In this document: positions 42,475 to 51,300 of the stretch, piece after piece | Layout: every line of letters starts with the position of its first letter | Numbering within the stretch: position 1 is the first letter of the stretch | Source: Paenibacillus lautus NBRC 15380 | Lineage (GTDB): Bacteria > Bacillota > Bacilli > Paenibacillales > Paenibacillaceae | Assembly: GCF_004000945.1 (NCBI RefSeq) | Contig: NZ_BIMF01000002.1 | Location: 496,001 to 560,000 of the forward strand | Direction: 5' to 3' | DNA: 64,000 nucleotides | Made by a program: the position numbers and the translations under genes | The notes under the pieces: generated by a model | What the model was told of the DNA's origin: nothing | Databases searched by the model: none | Seen by the model: only the letters and a program-made list of their open reading frames with translations

Positions 42475-42515
42475 TGTAAAGTATATTGACATCCAATTAA
42501 CCTCTTCTCTATAAT
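42475..42515 (+). promoter_or_regulatory. Nitrate transporter promoter with GlnR/TnrA-like box
   Basis: TTGACA (42486-42491), 18-bp spacer, TATAAT (42510-42515): a near-ideal housekeeping promoter. TGTAAAGTATATTGACA (42475-42491) resembles the GlnR/TnrA box with two mismatches and overlaps the -35. Confidence 0.68.
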
Positions 42516-42550
42516 GTGAATCATCAAAATCATATGTTATTTTACGGACG

Positions 42551-42629
42551 GGGACACAATGCTGTGTCTTTAGTCTTGGGCAATGAGGCCGCAAATCGTC
42601 TTGGGGAAAGGGCGAATTGCGGCCTTTTT
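42551..42629 (+). promoter_or_regulatory. Nitrate transporter leader: ANTAR-type two-hairpin antiterminator plus terminator
   Basis: P1: GACAC, loop AATGCT, GTGTC (42553-42568). P2: GGC, loop AATGAG, GCC (42579-42590). The right side of P2 begins the terminator stem GGCCGCAAATCG with CGAATTGCGGCC and TTTTT (42587-42629). Both loops have A1 and G4. The arrangement mirrors the nasB leader on the other strand. Confidence 0.78.
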
Positions 42630-42693
42630 ATGCCTGCAGCTGTGAGTCGGCAACGATTAGAGAAAGTACACATTTGGATAAGGAGCGATAACC

Positions 42694-43920
42694 ATGGAGA
42701 GGAAAGGATTTTGGCAAAGCGGGCATAAGCCCTCGCTATTTGGTGCTTTTCTGTATTTTGATATCAGCTTTATGATTTGGGGCATGCTTGGACCCCTTGC
42801 GGTGGTCATTGCCGCGGATTATCCGATGGACCCGGTGCAGAAGGCAAATCTGGTGGCTCTTCCCGTTCTGGGCGGCTCCATACTCCGACTCGTATTAGGT
42901 TTCCTGGCGGATCGCCTCGGCCCCAAACTAACAGCCCAAATTGGAATGGTAGTTACGCTGCTCCCTTTATTATTAGGCTGGCTGTGGGTCGATTCCCTGG
43001 ATCAATTGTATGTCGTTGCTGTTCTGCTAGGGGTTGCTGGAGCTTCGTTCGCCGCAGCTCTGCCGCTGGCAGGACAGTGGTATCCCAAGGAACATCAAGG
43101 TTTGGCGATGGGAATTGCCGGGGCCGGCAACAGCGGCACCGTCCTCGCAACCCTCTTCGCCAATCGGCTCGCCCAACATTTCGGAAGCTGGGAGATGGTG
43201 TTCGGACTCGCCATTATCCCCATTGTGTTGGTCTTCATCTATTTCTCGCTGTTTGCACGCAATAGTCCGAATCGTCCAGCTCCCAAAAGATCATCCGAGT
43301 ATGGAAGTGTCCTTAAGCAGCGTGATGCCTGGGTATTCTGCGCCCTGTACTGCGTGACGTTCGGCGGCTTTGTGGGGCTCGCCAACTATTTGACGATCTT
43401 CTTCAACACCCAGTATGGTCTCTCAGCGGTTCAGGCTGCGGACATTACCACGATCTGTGTCATAGCAGGGAGTTTCTTCCGCCCTGTGGGCGGCTTTCTG
43501 GCCGATCGAATCGGGGGCTCGCGGATGCTGATGTTTCTCTATGCCGGGGCGTCCATCATGCTAATCGGCGTCTCCTTCTTGCCTCCCCTTTGGCTGGTTG
43601 TCACGCTGCTGTTTATCGGCATGATGTGCCTGGGTGCGGGGAACGGTTCGGTATTTCAGCTCGTCCCTCAGCGTTTTGGCGGCGAGATCGGCTTGGTTAC
43701 CGGTATTGTGGGAGCCGCCGGAGGTCTGGGCGGTTATGCTCTTCCGCTTATTCTCGGCCTGTTATACCAGGCAACAGGCTCATACACCGTAGGTTTCATC
43801 ATCTTAAGTTTCATTGCTGCCGCTTCGCTGGCACTTACGGTCGTGATGCAGCTGAAATGGCGGCGAAGCTGGCTTCGCAGTGTGTCATCAGGCCCGCAGG
43901 CCGGTTCGGCCAAGATCTAG
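42694..43920 (+). CDS. nasA: Nitrate/nitrite transporter, NarK/NasA-type MFS
   Basis: 408 residues with twelve predicted membrane helices. Two nitrate-porter signature regions are visible: LAMGIAGAGNSGTV in helix 5 and GAGNGSVFQLVPQRF in helix 11. ADRLGPK and ADRIGGSRM are the MFS loop motifs. It imports nitrate for the divergent nasBC reductase. AAGGAGCG precedes ATG at 42694, about 170 bases after the promoter, leaving room for the antiterminator leader. I use nasA by function and context; narK would fit equally by sequence. Confidence 0.88.
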   Translation: MERKGFWQSGHKPSLFGAFLYFDISFMIWGMLGPLAVVIAADYPMDPVQKANLVALPVLGGSILRLVLGFLADRLGPKLTAQIGMVVTLLPLLLGWLWVDSLDQLYVVAVLLGVAGASFAAALPLAGQWYPKEHQGLAMGIAGAGNSGTVLATLFANRLAQHFGSWEMVFGLAIIPIVLVFIYFSLFARNSPNRPAPKRSSEYGSVLKQRDAWVFCALYCVTFGGFVGLANYLTIFFNTQYGLSAVQAADITTICVIAGSFFRPVGGFLADRIGGSRMLMFLYAGASIMLIGVSFLPPLWLVVTLLFIGMMCLGAGNGSVFQLVPQRFGGEIGLVTGIVGAAGGLGGYALPLILGLLYQATGSYTVGFIILSFIAAASLALTVVMQLKWRRSWLRSVSSGPQAGSAKI

Positions 43921-43985
43921 ATGAAAGACGCTCAGGTTATAACCTCGTCAAACGAATACAATTGTTAAGAACATGTTGATGATGC

Positions 43986-44022
43986 GACCAATACCCGGTA
44001 TTATACCGGGTATTGGTCAAGC
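43986..44022 (+). terminator. Perfect 15-bp inverted repeat, terminator-like
   Basis: GACCAATACCCGGTA and TACCGGGTATTGGTC with a 3-base loop, then AAGCTTTT, between convergent genes. Confidence 0.7.
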
Positions 44023-44076
44023 TTTTACCTGTATTTTTTCGATGCCCTTCTACCCAATCAAACATCAATTCCTTAC

Positions 44077-44616
44077 TTATTCGTTCCCAGTTAAAGGCTT
44101 ATCTGTTCTTCTTCTCTCGTCAATAGGAAGTGTTGTTCCCGCTAAGGTGAGTTTAAGCATGAGAAACACGCCGTATCCGAGCACCCCACCGGCCGTATTC
44201 AGGATTAAATCATCTACATCAAAACTTCCCATTGAAAAAACGAGCTGAGAGCATTCCAGTCCCAGGCTCAACCCCAGGGATGTCGTGAAGGAGCCGATGA
44301 ATCCGAAGAACTTGTTCCTAAGCATAAGACCGACGAATATACCGTTAGGCATGAATATGGCGATATTCCCGAATAGATTGATCACATCATGCCCGCTCGA
44401 AAGGTGCTTCATATTCATCCGAATGGATTCAAATGGCGTGAAATTGGCAAACGGCAATCGATTCTGCACATATTCCGGGTTCTCGATGGCTCGCTGCAAC
44501 TGCTGCCACAGAAACGATAGATCCACGGAACCGAACTTGAATAAAATCACCTTGAGCAAGACGTAGAGATACAATGCATATGGCATTACCAGTATCCATT
44601 TATACGATAATTTCAT
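44077..44616 (-). CDS. VanZ-family membrane protein
   Basis: 179 residues with four to five membrane helices. The family core is NLFGNIAIFMPNGIFVGL and the acidic pair region SFDVDDLILNTAGGVLGYG, both classic VanZ signatures. Its ATG overlaps the stop codon of the upstream VanY-like gene by 4 bases, so the two are co-translated. VanZ proteins can raise teicoplanin tolerance; in chromosomal settings without vanHAX their role is unclear. Confidence 0.87.
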   Translation of the reverse strand: MKLSYKWILVMPYALYLYVLLKVILFKFGSVDLSFLWQQLQRAIENPEYVQNRLPFANFTPFESIRMNMKHLSSGHDVINLFGNIAIFMPNGIFVGLMLRNKFFGFIGSFTTSLGLSLGLECSQLVFSMGSFDVDDLILNTAGGVLGYGVFLMLKLTLAGTTLPIDERRRTDKPLTGNE

Positions 44617-45524
44617 TCCGCATCATCCTTGTTTAGCAGTACCGTCACAATGATTCCGTCGATATTGTTTCCGGATATCTCATACTCGCTTCCTGCCGGT
44701 ATCTCAATCTCCATGTCCTTGGACGTCACGGGTACATACTTAATTTCGTATTCCTTCCCCTCTACGGTTGTTCTATAGCTGGATTTTTCCTTCAGGTAAT
44801 CCAGATATTCCTCCAATGTAAGATTCAGTTCCTTCATGATCATGCTGTGCGGCTGCCCAACATAACGAAAATGCCACGGTTCATACTGAATGCCTGTAAT
44901 CTCTGTTTTGTCCTGAGGATAGCGCAGAATGAAGCCGTGCTCCCATGCATGCTCCTTCAGCCACTTCCCTTCGGGCGATCGATCAATCGACTGTTGCGTC
45001 GATCCGATATCCATCGAGAGCCCGAGATTATGCTCGCTGTAGCCTGGGGGCAAGGCGTAATCGGAACCTTTCTCACGATAAAGCTGTTCTTGCTCGTCTT
45101 CATCCCGATACCCGCTGCTGATCATGAAGCGATTGACTCCGTCTTCTCCGGCGGCTCCAATCATATCACGGAAATTCTCCGCCACACTGCGCGATAACCG
45201 GATTGTGTTGTCCAGAACCACATAGCCATACATTAAGTCATGATTCTCAAACAATGTTACGATATCATTCGGCACCGCTTCCGGATCAAGCGGATGATCC
45301 TTATTGACCAGGACCAAATTTCCACGTGTCACTTGTTCATCCGTTACACGGATCGTTTGCTTAACTGATGGATGATTCGATGGCGTGCCGGAATCCGCTT
45401 TTGTTTCCTGTCCATCTCTACTGTCCACCCTATCCTTCACGTTAGGCTTCTCCGTCAGAATGGACTCGCATCCGACCAACAGAAATATAACGAGCATGAT
45501 TAAACCCTTTTTCAACTTCAACAA
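44613..45524 (-). CDS. D-alanyl-D-alanine carboxypeptidase, VanY-like (M15B)
   Basis: 303 residues. An N-terminal lipoprotein signal ends in VGCES (Cys about 19). After a Ser/Lys/Thr-rich linker, the zinc peptidase domain shows SGYRDEDEQEQLY, YSEHNLGLSMDIG (His and Asp ligands) and EPWHFRYVG (second His), as in VanY/DacB enzymes that remove the terminal D-Ala from peptidoglycan peptides. It is anchored outside the membrane. The start is an ambiguous TTG cluster near 45524 behind GAGGGAG. It is the first gene of a two-gene operon with the VanZ gene. Confidence 0.87.
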   Translation of the reverse strand: MLKLKKGLIMLVIFLLVGCESILTEKPNVKDRVDSRDGQETKADSGTPSNHPSVKQTIRVTDEQVTRGNLVLVNKDHPLDPEAVPNDIVTLFENHDLMYGYVVLDNTIRLSRSVAENFRDMIGAAGEDGVNRFMISSGYRDEDEQEQLYREKGSDYALPPGYSEHNLGLSMDIGSTQQSIDRSPEGKWLKEHAWEHGFILRYPQDKTEITGIQYEPWHFRYVGQPHSMIMKELNLTLEEYLDYLKEKSSYRTTVEGKEYEIKYVPVTSKDMEIEIPAGSEYEISGNNIDGIIVTVLLNKDDAE

Positions 45525-45701
45525 CTCCCTCTAGCTTGGTCTATCCAGATTAATGAATAGAGTTTAAGGAAAAGTAGGAAAAAGTTAAAGTTTTTCTTAA
45601 GAGAGGTGCGTTGGGCCTATCCCTTTTCCCTTTGACAAGATTGAAGCCTATGGCTTAACTTGGTATTTAGACTAAAAAGAATAAAGAAGGTGCCATTATT
45701 C

Positions 45702-47438
45702 TTGCTCAAATTATTTCGTTATTTGCGTCCCCACTGGTCAGCGGCCCTGCTTGCGCCGCTGCTTATGCTGCTGGAGGTCGCCATGGATTTGCTCCAGCCC
45801 ATTCTCATGGCCAGCATTATTGATCAAGGCGTCATGCAGAACGATACTTCACACATTCTCCATACAGGTCTCATCATGCTGGGTGCGGCTGCCATCGGGC
45901 TGCTTGGAGGTCTCGGATGTACGATCTATTCTTCTATTGCCTCGCAGCGTTTCGGTGCCGACCTGCGCCGGGATTTGTTCCGCAAGGTTCAAACCCTCTC
46001 GTTCCGTAATCTGGACGATATCTCAACCGGTTCACTTATCACTCGGCTTACGAGCGACATCGTTCAGCTTCAGACCATGGTCCAGATGCTGCTGCGCATC
46101 TTCGTTCGGTCTCCATTTCTCGCGATTGGAAGTATGATCATGGCGGTGATCATTAGTCCCAAGCTCGCCATCATTCTAGCCATTGCCGTTCCGTTATTGT
46201 TCGTTGTGATGTTCTTCTTGATCCGGGCCACCCTCCCTTTATTCGCCACCGTTCAGAAGAAACTCGATAAAGTGAATACGGTCCTGAAGGAGAATTTCGC
46301 CGGCATCCGGGTATCCAAAGCATTCGTGCGATCCGGGTATGAGCAGGATCGATTCCATCAAGCGAATACCGATTTCACGCAAGTTTCGGTTAAAACACAA
46401 CGGATCGTTGCGCTGAATATGCCTATCCTGACCATGATACTGAACATCAGTATCGTGATTGTCCTATGGCTCGGCGGGAAGAACGCGATTGATGGCTCAT
46501 TTGAGGTGGGAAGCCTGGTAGCCTTTATCAACTATGTGACACAGGTGCTGTTCTCCGTTTCCTCCGTGGCGATGATGCTGGTTCGAATCTCTACAGCCAA
46601 GGTTTCCGCTGATCGTATCCAGGAAGTCATGCATACGGAATCCGAGATCTTGAACGTTGTTCATCCGACGATGAATGCATACAAGCAGGGAGAAATCGTA
46701 TTTGACCAGGTGACTTTTTCCTATAAACCGGAGATTCAGAAGCCCGTTTTACATCATGTCAGTTTCAAGGTTCGACCGGGGCAGACCGTCGCGATTATGG
46801 GGGCAACCGGTTCGGGAAAAACCTCTCTGGTATCCCTGCTCCCCCGCCTGTATGATGTAACTTCCGGGCGGATATTCATCGATGGGACCGATGTGCGACA
46901 ATACGATTTATCGGCGTTACGCGAACGAATTGGCATCGTCCTTCAAGAATCCATCCTCTTCACAGGCACGATCCGGGACAATATCCGCTACGGAAAAGCG
47001 GATGCTTCCGATGAAGAAGTGATCACAGCAGCCAAGGCTGCGCAGGTGCATGAATTCATTTCATCCATGCCGGAAGGGTACGATACGATCCTTGGACAAA
47101 GAGGCGTGAACCTCTCCGGCGGCCAGAAACAGCGAATCTCCATTGCACGGGCATTATTGCTTCGCCCCGCCATTCTTATTCTTGATGACAGCACCAGCGC
47201 CATCGATATGGGTACGGAGTCCAGGCTTCAGAAAGAGTTGGCCCGGCTGATGAACGGCCGCACCAGCCTCATGATTGCGCAGCGGATCTCTTCCGTAATC
47301 GATGCCGATCTTATACTGGTGCTGGATGATGGGAAATTGGTAGCGGAGGGTACGCACAGCGAGCTGCTTGCTTCCTGTGAGTTATACCAGGATATTTATC
47401 AATCGCAATTCGGCAAGGAGGTGTCTTCCCATGGCTAA
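45702..47438 (+). CDS. Multidrug-type ABC exporter, subunit 1 (YfiB-like)
   Basis: 578 residues from TTG at 45702 (AGAAGG about 12 bases upstream), matching the usual length of about 575. Six membrane helices (about 15-300) are fused to an ATPase domain: Walker A GATGSGKTS, Q-loop VLQESILF, signature LSGGQKQR and Walker B AILILDDS. After Walker B the catalytic Glu is Asp (DDS), and the H-loop region reads IAQRISS, so this is the degenerate half of a heterodimeric exporter. It overlaps the partner gene by 8 bases. Confidence 0.87.
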   Translation: MLKLFRYLRPHWSAALLAPLLMLLEVAMDLLQPILMASIIDQGVMQNDTSHILHTGLIMLGAAAIGLLGGLGCTIYSSIASQRFGADLRRDLFRKVQTLSFRNLDDISTGSLITRLTSDIVQLQTMVQMLLRIFVRSPFLAIGSMIMAVIISPKLAIILAIAVPLLFVVMFFLIRATLPLFATVQKKLDKVNTVLKENFAGIRVSKAFVRSGYEQDRFHQANTDFTQVSVKTQRIVALNMPILTMILNISIVIVLWLGGKNAIDGSFEVGSLVAFINYVTQVLFSVSSVAMMLVRISTAKVSADRIQEVMHTESEILNVVHPTMNAYKQGEIVFDQVTFSYKPEIQKPVLHHVSFKVRPGQTVAIMGATGSGKTSLVSLLPRLYDVTSGRIFIDGTDVRQYDLSALRERIGIVLQESILFTGTIRDNIRYGKADASDEEVITAAKAAQVHEFISSMPEGYDTILGQRGVNLSGGQKQRISIARALLLRPAILILDDSTSAIDMGTESRLQKELARLMNGRTSLMIAQRISSVIDADLILVLDDGKLVAEGTHSELLASCELYQDIYQSQFGKEVSSHG

Positions 47439-49275
47439 ACCGGATCAAGGATCAAAGCATGGCCATGCGGACGCTCCGGATCTGAGCATGCGCGGCGGCA
47501 GCCCCATGCGTGGAATGACGATGGCCAAGGCGAAGCCCAAAAATACGATGGGAACGATACGCCGGATCTGGAGTTATATTCGACCATTTAAAGGCGGTAT
47601 GATCGCTGTTTTCTTGTTCACGCTTATCACAACGATTCTGTCCCTGGTTTCTCCTTACCTGCTGGGAAATGCGGTGGATCATTACATCATTCCCGGAGAT
47701 TTTAAGGGACTCATGGGGCTGTGCGCGGTGCTTCTAGCGGTTTACGCGGGTACCGCACTCACGGCATGGCTGCAGCAGCATGTCATGGTTAAGGTCTCCC
47801 AGCTGTCTATCCAGGCCATGCGGAGGGATATTTTTGCAAGACTTCAAGTCCTTCCGCTGCGGTTCTTCGATAGCAAGACTCACGGCGAATTAATGAGCCG
47901 CACGACCAACGATATCGAGAACGTCTCCGGGACGTTGAATCAGAGCGTAACCCAGCTCATTTCAAGCGTACTGTCCCTGGTTGGATCGCTTGCCATCATG
48001 CTGTACCTGAACGTGTGGTTGACGCTGCTCAGCATGGTGACCATTCCGCTTGTCATGCTGTTCACAAAGACGGTAGCAAGCCGGACAAGGAAGCATTTCT
48101 CCAAGCAGCAGAGCACGCTGGGTGAGCTTAATGGCTTTATCGAGGAAACCGTCTCGGGTCAGAAGGTCGTACAGGTATATCGCCGGGAGCGGCATGCCGC
48201 TGCGCAGTTCGATGTCATGAACAAGAAGCTGACCGATGCCAGCATTCAAGCTCAGATTTATTCGGGTACCGTCGGTCCGGTTATGAACGTGCTGAATAAC
48301 GTCAGCTTTGCTTTAATTGCGGCGGTTGGCGGGTACATGGCATTCAAGGATTTTACTACCGTTGGAGTTGTCGTTGCATTCCTGAACTACTCGAAGCAGT
48401 TTCAACGGCCGCTGAACGATCTGGCGAATCAATTCAACCTGGTGCAATCCGCTGTGGCGGGTGCTGAACGGGTCTTTGAGATTATCGATACCGAGTCGGA
48501 GTACCAAGACGATCAAGATGCGAATACAGCAGATGACATGCATGGGGAGGTACAATTTGACCGTGTCTGCTTCAGTTATAAGGAGGGCGTTCCGATCCTG
48601 AAGGATGTCTCACTTACCGCTCGGCCGGGCGAAACCATTGCACTCGTCGGTCCGACAGGCGCCGGCAAAACCACCATCATCAATCTGCTCACCCGTTTCT
48701 ATGAAATCGATTCTGGCGTGATCACCATTGATGGGGTCGATATCCGTCAGCTGAATAAGGACAATCTGCGGAGCAAGCTGGGAATCGTGCTGCAGGATGC
48801 CTATGTATTCTCGGCATCGATTCGGGAGAACATCCGCTACGGCCGGCTTGATGCCTCGGACGAAGAGATCGAAACTGCCGCCAAGCTTGCCAATGCGCAT
48901 GACTTCATTATGAAGCTGCCCAAAGGCTATGATACGCAGCTTCTATCGGGCGGAGGCAACCTGAGCCAGGGCCAGCGGCAGCTCTTGACGATCGCGCGCG
49001 CGGTGCTTGCCGATCCGGTCATTCTGATTCTGGACGAAGCTACCAGCAGCATCGATACGCGGACGGAGATGCATATTCAGACCGCCATGCGCACCCTAAT
49101 GCAGGGCCGAACCAGCTTCGTCATCGCTCATCGTCTAAGCACCATTCGTGAGGCTGACCAGATTCTCGTCATGAATCAAGGCGGTATCACAGAGCGCGGC
49201 ACACACGAAGAACTGCTGGCCAAACGCGGTTTTTATTACGAGTTATACAACAGCCAGTTTAAGTTAACCAGTTAA
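47431..49275 (+). CDS. Multidrug-type ABC exporter, subunit 2 (YfiC-like)
   Basis: 614 residues from ATG at 47431 (AAGGAGGTG upstream). A charged 45-residue N-terminal tail (Met/Gly/His-rich) precedes six membrane helices and an ATPase domain: Walker A GPTGAGKTT, VLQDAYVF, signature LSQGQRQL, Walker B VILILDEA with the catalytic Glu, and IAHRLST with the H-loop His. It is the catalytically complete half that pairs with the upstream subunit to export drugs or lipids. Confidence 0.88.
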   Translation: MAKPDQGSKHGHADAPDLSMRGGSPMRGMTMAKAKPKNTMGTIRRIWSYIRPFKGGMIAVFLFTLITTILSLVSPYLLGNAVDHYIIPGDFKGLMGLCAVLLAVYAGTALTAWLQQHVMVKVSQLSIQAMRRDIFARLQVLPLRFFDSKTHGELMSRTTNDIENVSGTLNQSVTQLISSVLSLVGSLAIMLYLNVWLTLLSMVTIPLVMLFTKTVASRTRKHFSKQQSTLGELNGFIEETVSGQKVVQVYRRERHAAAQFDVMNKKLTDASIQAQIYSGTVGPVMNVLNNVSFALIAAVGGYMAFKDFTTVGVVVAFLNYSKQFQRPLNDLANQFNLVQSAVAGAERVFEIIDTESEYQDDQDANTADDMHGEVQFDRVCFSYKEGVPILKDVSLTARPGETIALVGPTGAGKTTIINLLTRFYEIDSGVITIDGVDIRQLNKDNLRSKLGIVLQDAYVFSASIRENIRYGRLDASDEEIETAAKLANAHDFIMKLPKGYDTQLLSGGGNLSQGQRQLLTIARAVLADPVILILDEATSSIDTRTEMHIQTAMRTLMQGRTSFVIAHRLSTIREADQILVMNQGGITERGTHEELLAKRGFYYELYNSQFKLTS

Positions 49276-49304
49276 AGTGCCTTGCTTACAGGCTGCTGAC
49301 AACA

Positions 49305-49344
49305 AACAAGAGAGTCGGTTCATGAAACCGGCTCTCTTGTTTTT
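49305..49344 (+). terminator. Terminator after the ABC exporter pair
   Basis: Arms AACAAGAGAGTCGGTT and AACCGGCTCTCTTGTT with one mismatch, followed by TTTC. Confidence 0.85.
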
Positions 49345-49483
49345 CAGCTATAAGGATAAATGCTCTTAGAATTGAACGTTACGTATCGACCACCTTGCCC
49401 TTATAACTGCAGACCATTGTCTGTATCTGTATCAGTCTAAGACGAGCGCGGATTCTCTTCCCATTTGGCACGACCGGACCTGA

Positions 49484-49830
49484 ACGCCTTTATTTGGATC
49501 AAACCGGCTTGATTCGCTAATCGAGCAGAGGCAAATCCAACGGACACTAGGGCCTACATTTCGATCAAAATAGGTCAATTCACGAATCGAAAGAACATCA
49601 GGGCCTACATTTCGATCAAACCTGCTCAATTCGCGAATTGAACGGACACTAGGGTCTTCATTTCGATCAAACCAGCTCAATCTACAAATTGAGCGGACAC
49701 CAGGGCCTACATTTCGATCAAACCTGCTCAATCTACAAATCGAGCGGACACTAGGTCCGTTATTTCCATCAAAACAGCTCATTTCGCAACTCGAACGGAC
49801 ACTAGATCCGTTATTTTAGTTAGCATAGGG
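49484..49830. repeat. Tandem repeat tract, 51-bp unit
   Basis: GGCCTACATTTCGATCAAA-type units begin at about 49550, 49601, 49652, 49703, 49754 and 49805, exactly 51 bases apart, with a degenerate unit to the left. Each unit carries CTCAATTCGCGAATTGA-type inverted bases. Because 51 is divisible by three, one minus-strand frame (49432-49782) stays open with a 17-residue period (RFDRNVGP, VRSI); I do not regard it as a proven gene. Confidence 0.85.
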
Positions 49831-49928
49831 CGAAAATCACACTTTTACGGCGAATAACGTATCTCATGTCCGCTAAACAAGTTAATTTCATCTTTTTTAA
49901 CTAAATAACGGATGCTCAGTCCGTTAAC

Positions 49929-49999
49929 AAAACAAATACAATACAACGCAACGCAATGTAATGCAATGCAAAACAATATAAAACAACGCAATGCAGATG
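49929..49999. repeat. Low-complexity CAACG/CAATG pentanucleotide tract
   Basis: Imperfect repeats of ACAAT, GCAAC and GCAAT, such as ACGCAACGCAATG, on a background of ACAAA. Just upstream AACGGA and TCCGTT form a small hairpin at 49908-49925. Confidence 0.7.
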
Positions 50000-50052
50000 C
50001 ACCTCCAGTGCCATGCAAATGCACTACAGGGCTACCATCTCGTACGATCTCA

Positions 50053-50457
50053 TCATTCCAACTCAACTCGACTGGCATTACTCACGATCCGTTTTACAGC
50101 CCCGATAATCCATTCCATCTCCACATATTGGTTGTTCGGCGCATTGTATTCGACGCCCCAATAGCCCTTGTATCCGCCTGCGAGCAGGCTTCGTACCTTC
50201 TCCTCCGCATCGGGATGAACCGCTGTTTTCGCGTCAAAATGAGTATGTACCGTCCATGGGGCAACCATCGCATCCCCTTCAGCCTCATCGGCCTTCCATC
50301 TGCCAAGATGAAGCAGAAAACCAAAAGCCGGATGATGGACTTCCTCTGCAAGCCGTTTCATTTCGCGTGGAAGCAGCGACGCGCCCATATGATTTTCCGG
50401 ACCAATGGTATAACCGCCATCCGCTGCACGATCCACCTTTACTAATCTGTATTCCAT
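50053..50457 (-). pseudogene. C-terminal fragment of a sugar phosphate isomerase/epimerase
   Basis: 134 residues from ATG at 50457, which has AAGGAG 7 bases upstream. The sequence (KVDRAADGGYTIGPENHMGAS, THFDAKTAV, GYWGVEYNAPNN) looks like the last half of a xylose-isomerase-like TIM barrel, including late metal-ligand strands. The first four beta-alpha units, present in relatives of about 270 residues (such as c20 at 17379-18182), are missing. Either a 5' deletion placed the fragment behind a ribosome binding site or a short form is kept. Confidence 0.65.
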
Positions 50458-50564
50458 AACTCCGCTCCTTATCCCCTTTTGAATTAGGCTCATTATATAG
50501 GTTGGAAGAAGCGTGGGCAAAGGGATTTATCATCTATAATAAAAAATCACGCATCGTGTCCTAG

Positions 50565-51182
50565 CTAAGATAGAATCAGGCTAACCCCCAGATACCCCGC
50601 TGTTCCCCACATAATCAACGCTGATATTCGGTTCAACGTAGACAACATTTTCCCTGATGCATCCATCCTTCCCGCTGCCCTGCCCGCTATTCCTAGACCC
50701 AAGAACCACAGCCATGAAACTGCGATGCATACGACGGCAAAGGTCACTTTGTCCATCCCTGTATATTGAAGAGAGCTTGTGCCAATGACCCCCATCGTGT
50801 CCAGGACGGCATGCGGATTTAACAAAGATACGGACGTGGCAAAAACAATTTGCCTCTTCGGCGTAAACGAACGAGCCTCTTCCTGCGCTTGACCCGAAGG
50901 TTTGCTCTTCCAGGTCACCATTCCCATATAGACCAGGAAACAGATCCCCAGTGAAAAGAGCACCGTTCGGATCCACTCGTATTCCAGTACAACAACGGAT
51001 ACCCCCAGAATCGCTAGTGAGATCAGCAGCGTATCACAGAGCGATGCCGTAATCATGGCGGGCAGTGCCTTGACGAAGCGGGATTGTACCGCTCCCTGAT
51101 TAAATACAAACACGTTCTGGACGCCCAAAGGAAGAATAAGGCCAAAAGCCAGGATGAAGCCATGAAGTAAGACACTGATCAT
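50565..51182 (-). CDS. LysE/ArgO-family amino acid exporter
   Basis: 205 residues from ATG at 51182 (GGAGG 10 bases upstream), with about six membrane helices. GLILPLGVQNVFVFNQGA is the family's first helix-loop signature and SLLNPHAVLDTMGVIG the conserved mid-region Asn-Pro. LysE/ArgO proteins export basic amino acids. It is divergent from a MocR regulator whose putative operator sits between the two genes, suggesting local control. Confidence 0.87.
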   Translation of the reverse strand: MISVLLHGFILAFGLILPLGVQNVFVFNQGAVQSRFVKALPAMITASLCDTLLISLAILGVSVVVLEYEWIRTVLFSLGICFLVYMGMVTWKSKPSGQAQEEARSFTPKRQIVFATSVSLLNPHAVLDTMGVIGTSSLQYTGMDKVTFAVVCIAVSWLWFLGLGIAGRAAGRMDASGKMLSTLNRISALIMWGTAGYLGVSLILS

Positions 51183-51242
51183 ATGAAACCAAACCTCCAA
51201 CGAATATTTCCACCATTGTAAAGGAGGATGTCAGTTGCGTCT

Positions 51243-51275
51243 CCAACCAATTGGTTGGCGCTTGAACCAACCAAT
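51243..51275. promoter_or_regulatory. Putative MocR operator: three CCAACCAAT motifs
   Basis: CCAACCAAT at 51243-51251 (plus), its inverse ATTGGTTGG at 51250-51258, and CCAACCAAT again at 51267-51275. The first two form a 16-bp palindrome. Located between the lysE-like and MocR genes, near the MocR start. Confidence 0.6.
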
Positions 51276-51300
51276 GAGGTATACTGAGGCATATTCCTAC

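Noticed and set aside
49432..49782. 116-residue minus-strand protein with 17-residue repeats
   Set aside because: The frame is produced by a 51-bp DNA repeat, has no ribosome binding site and ends in non-repeat sequence without domain character; kept as a repeat only.
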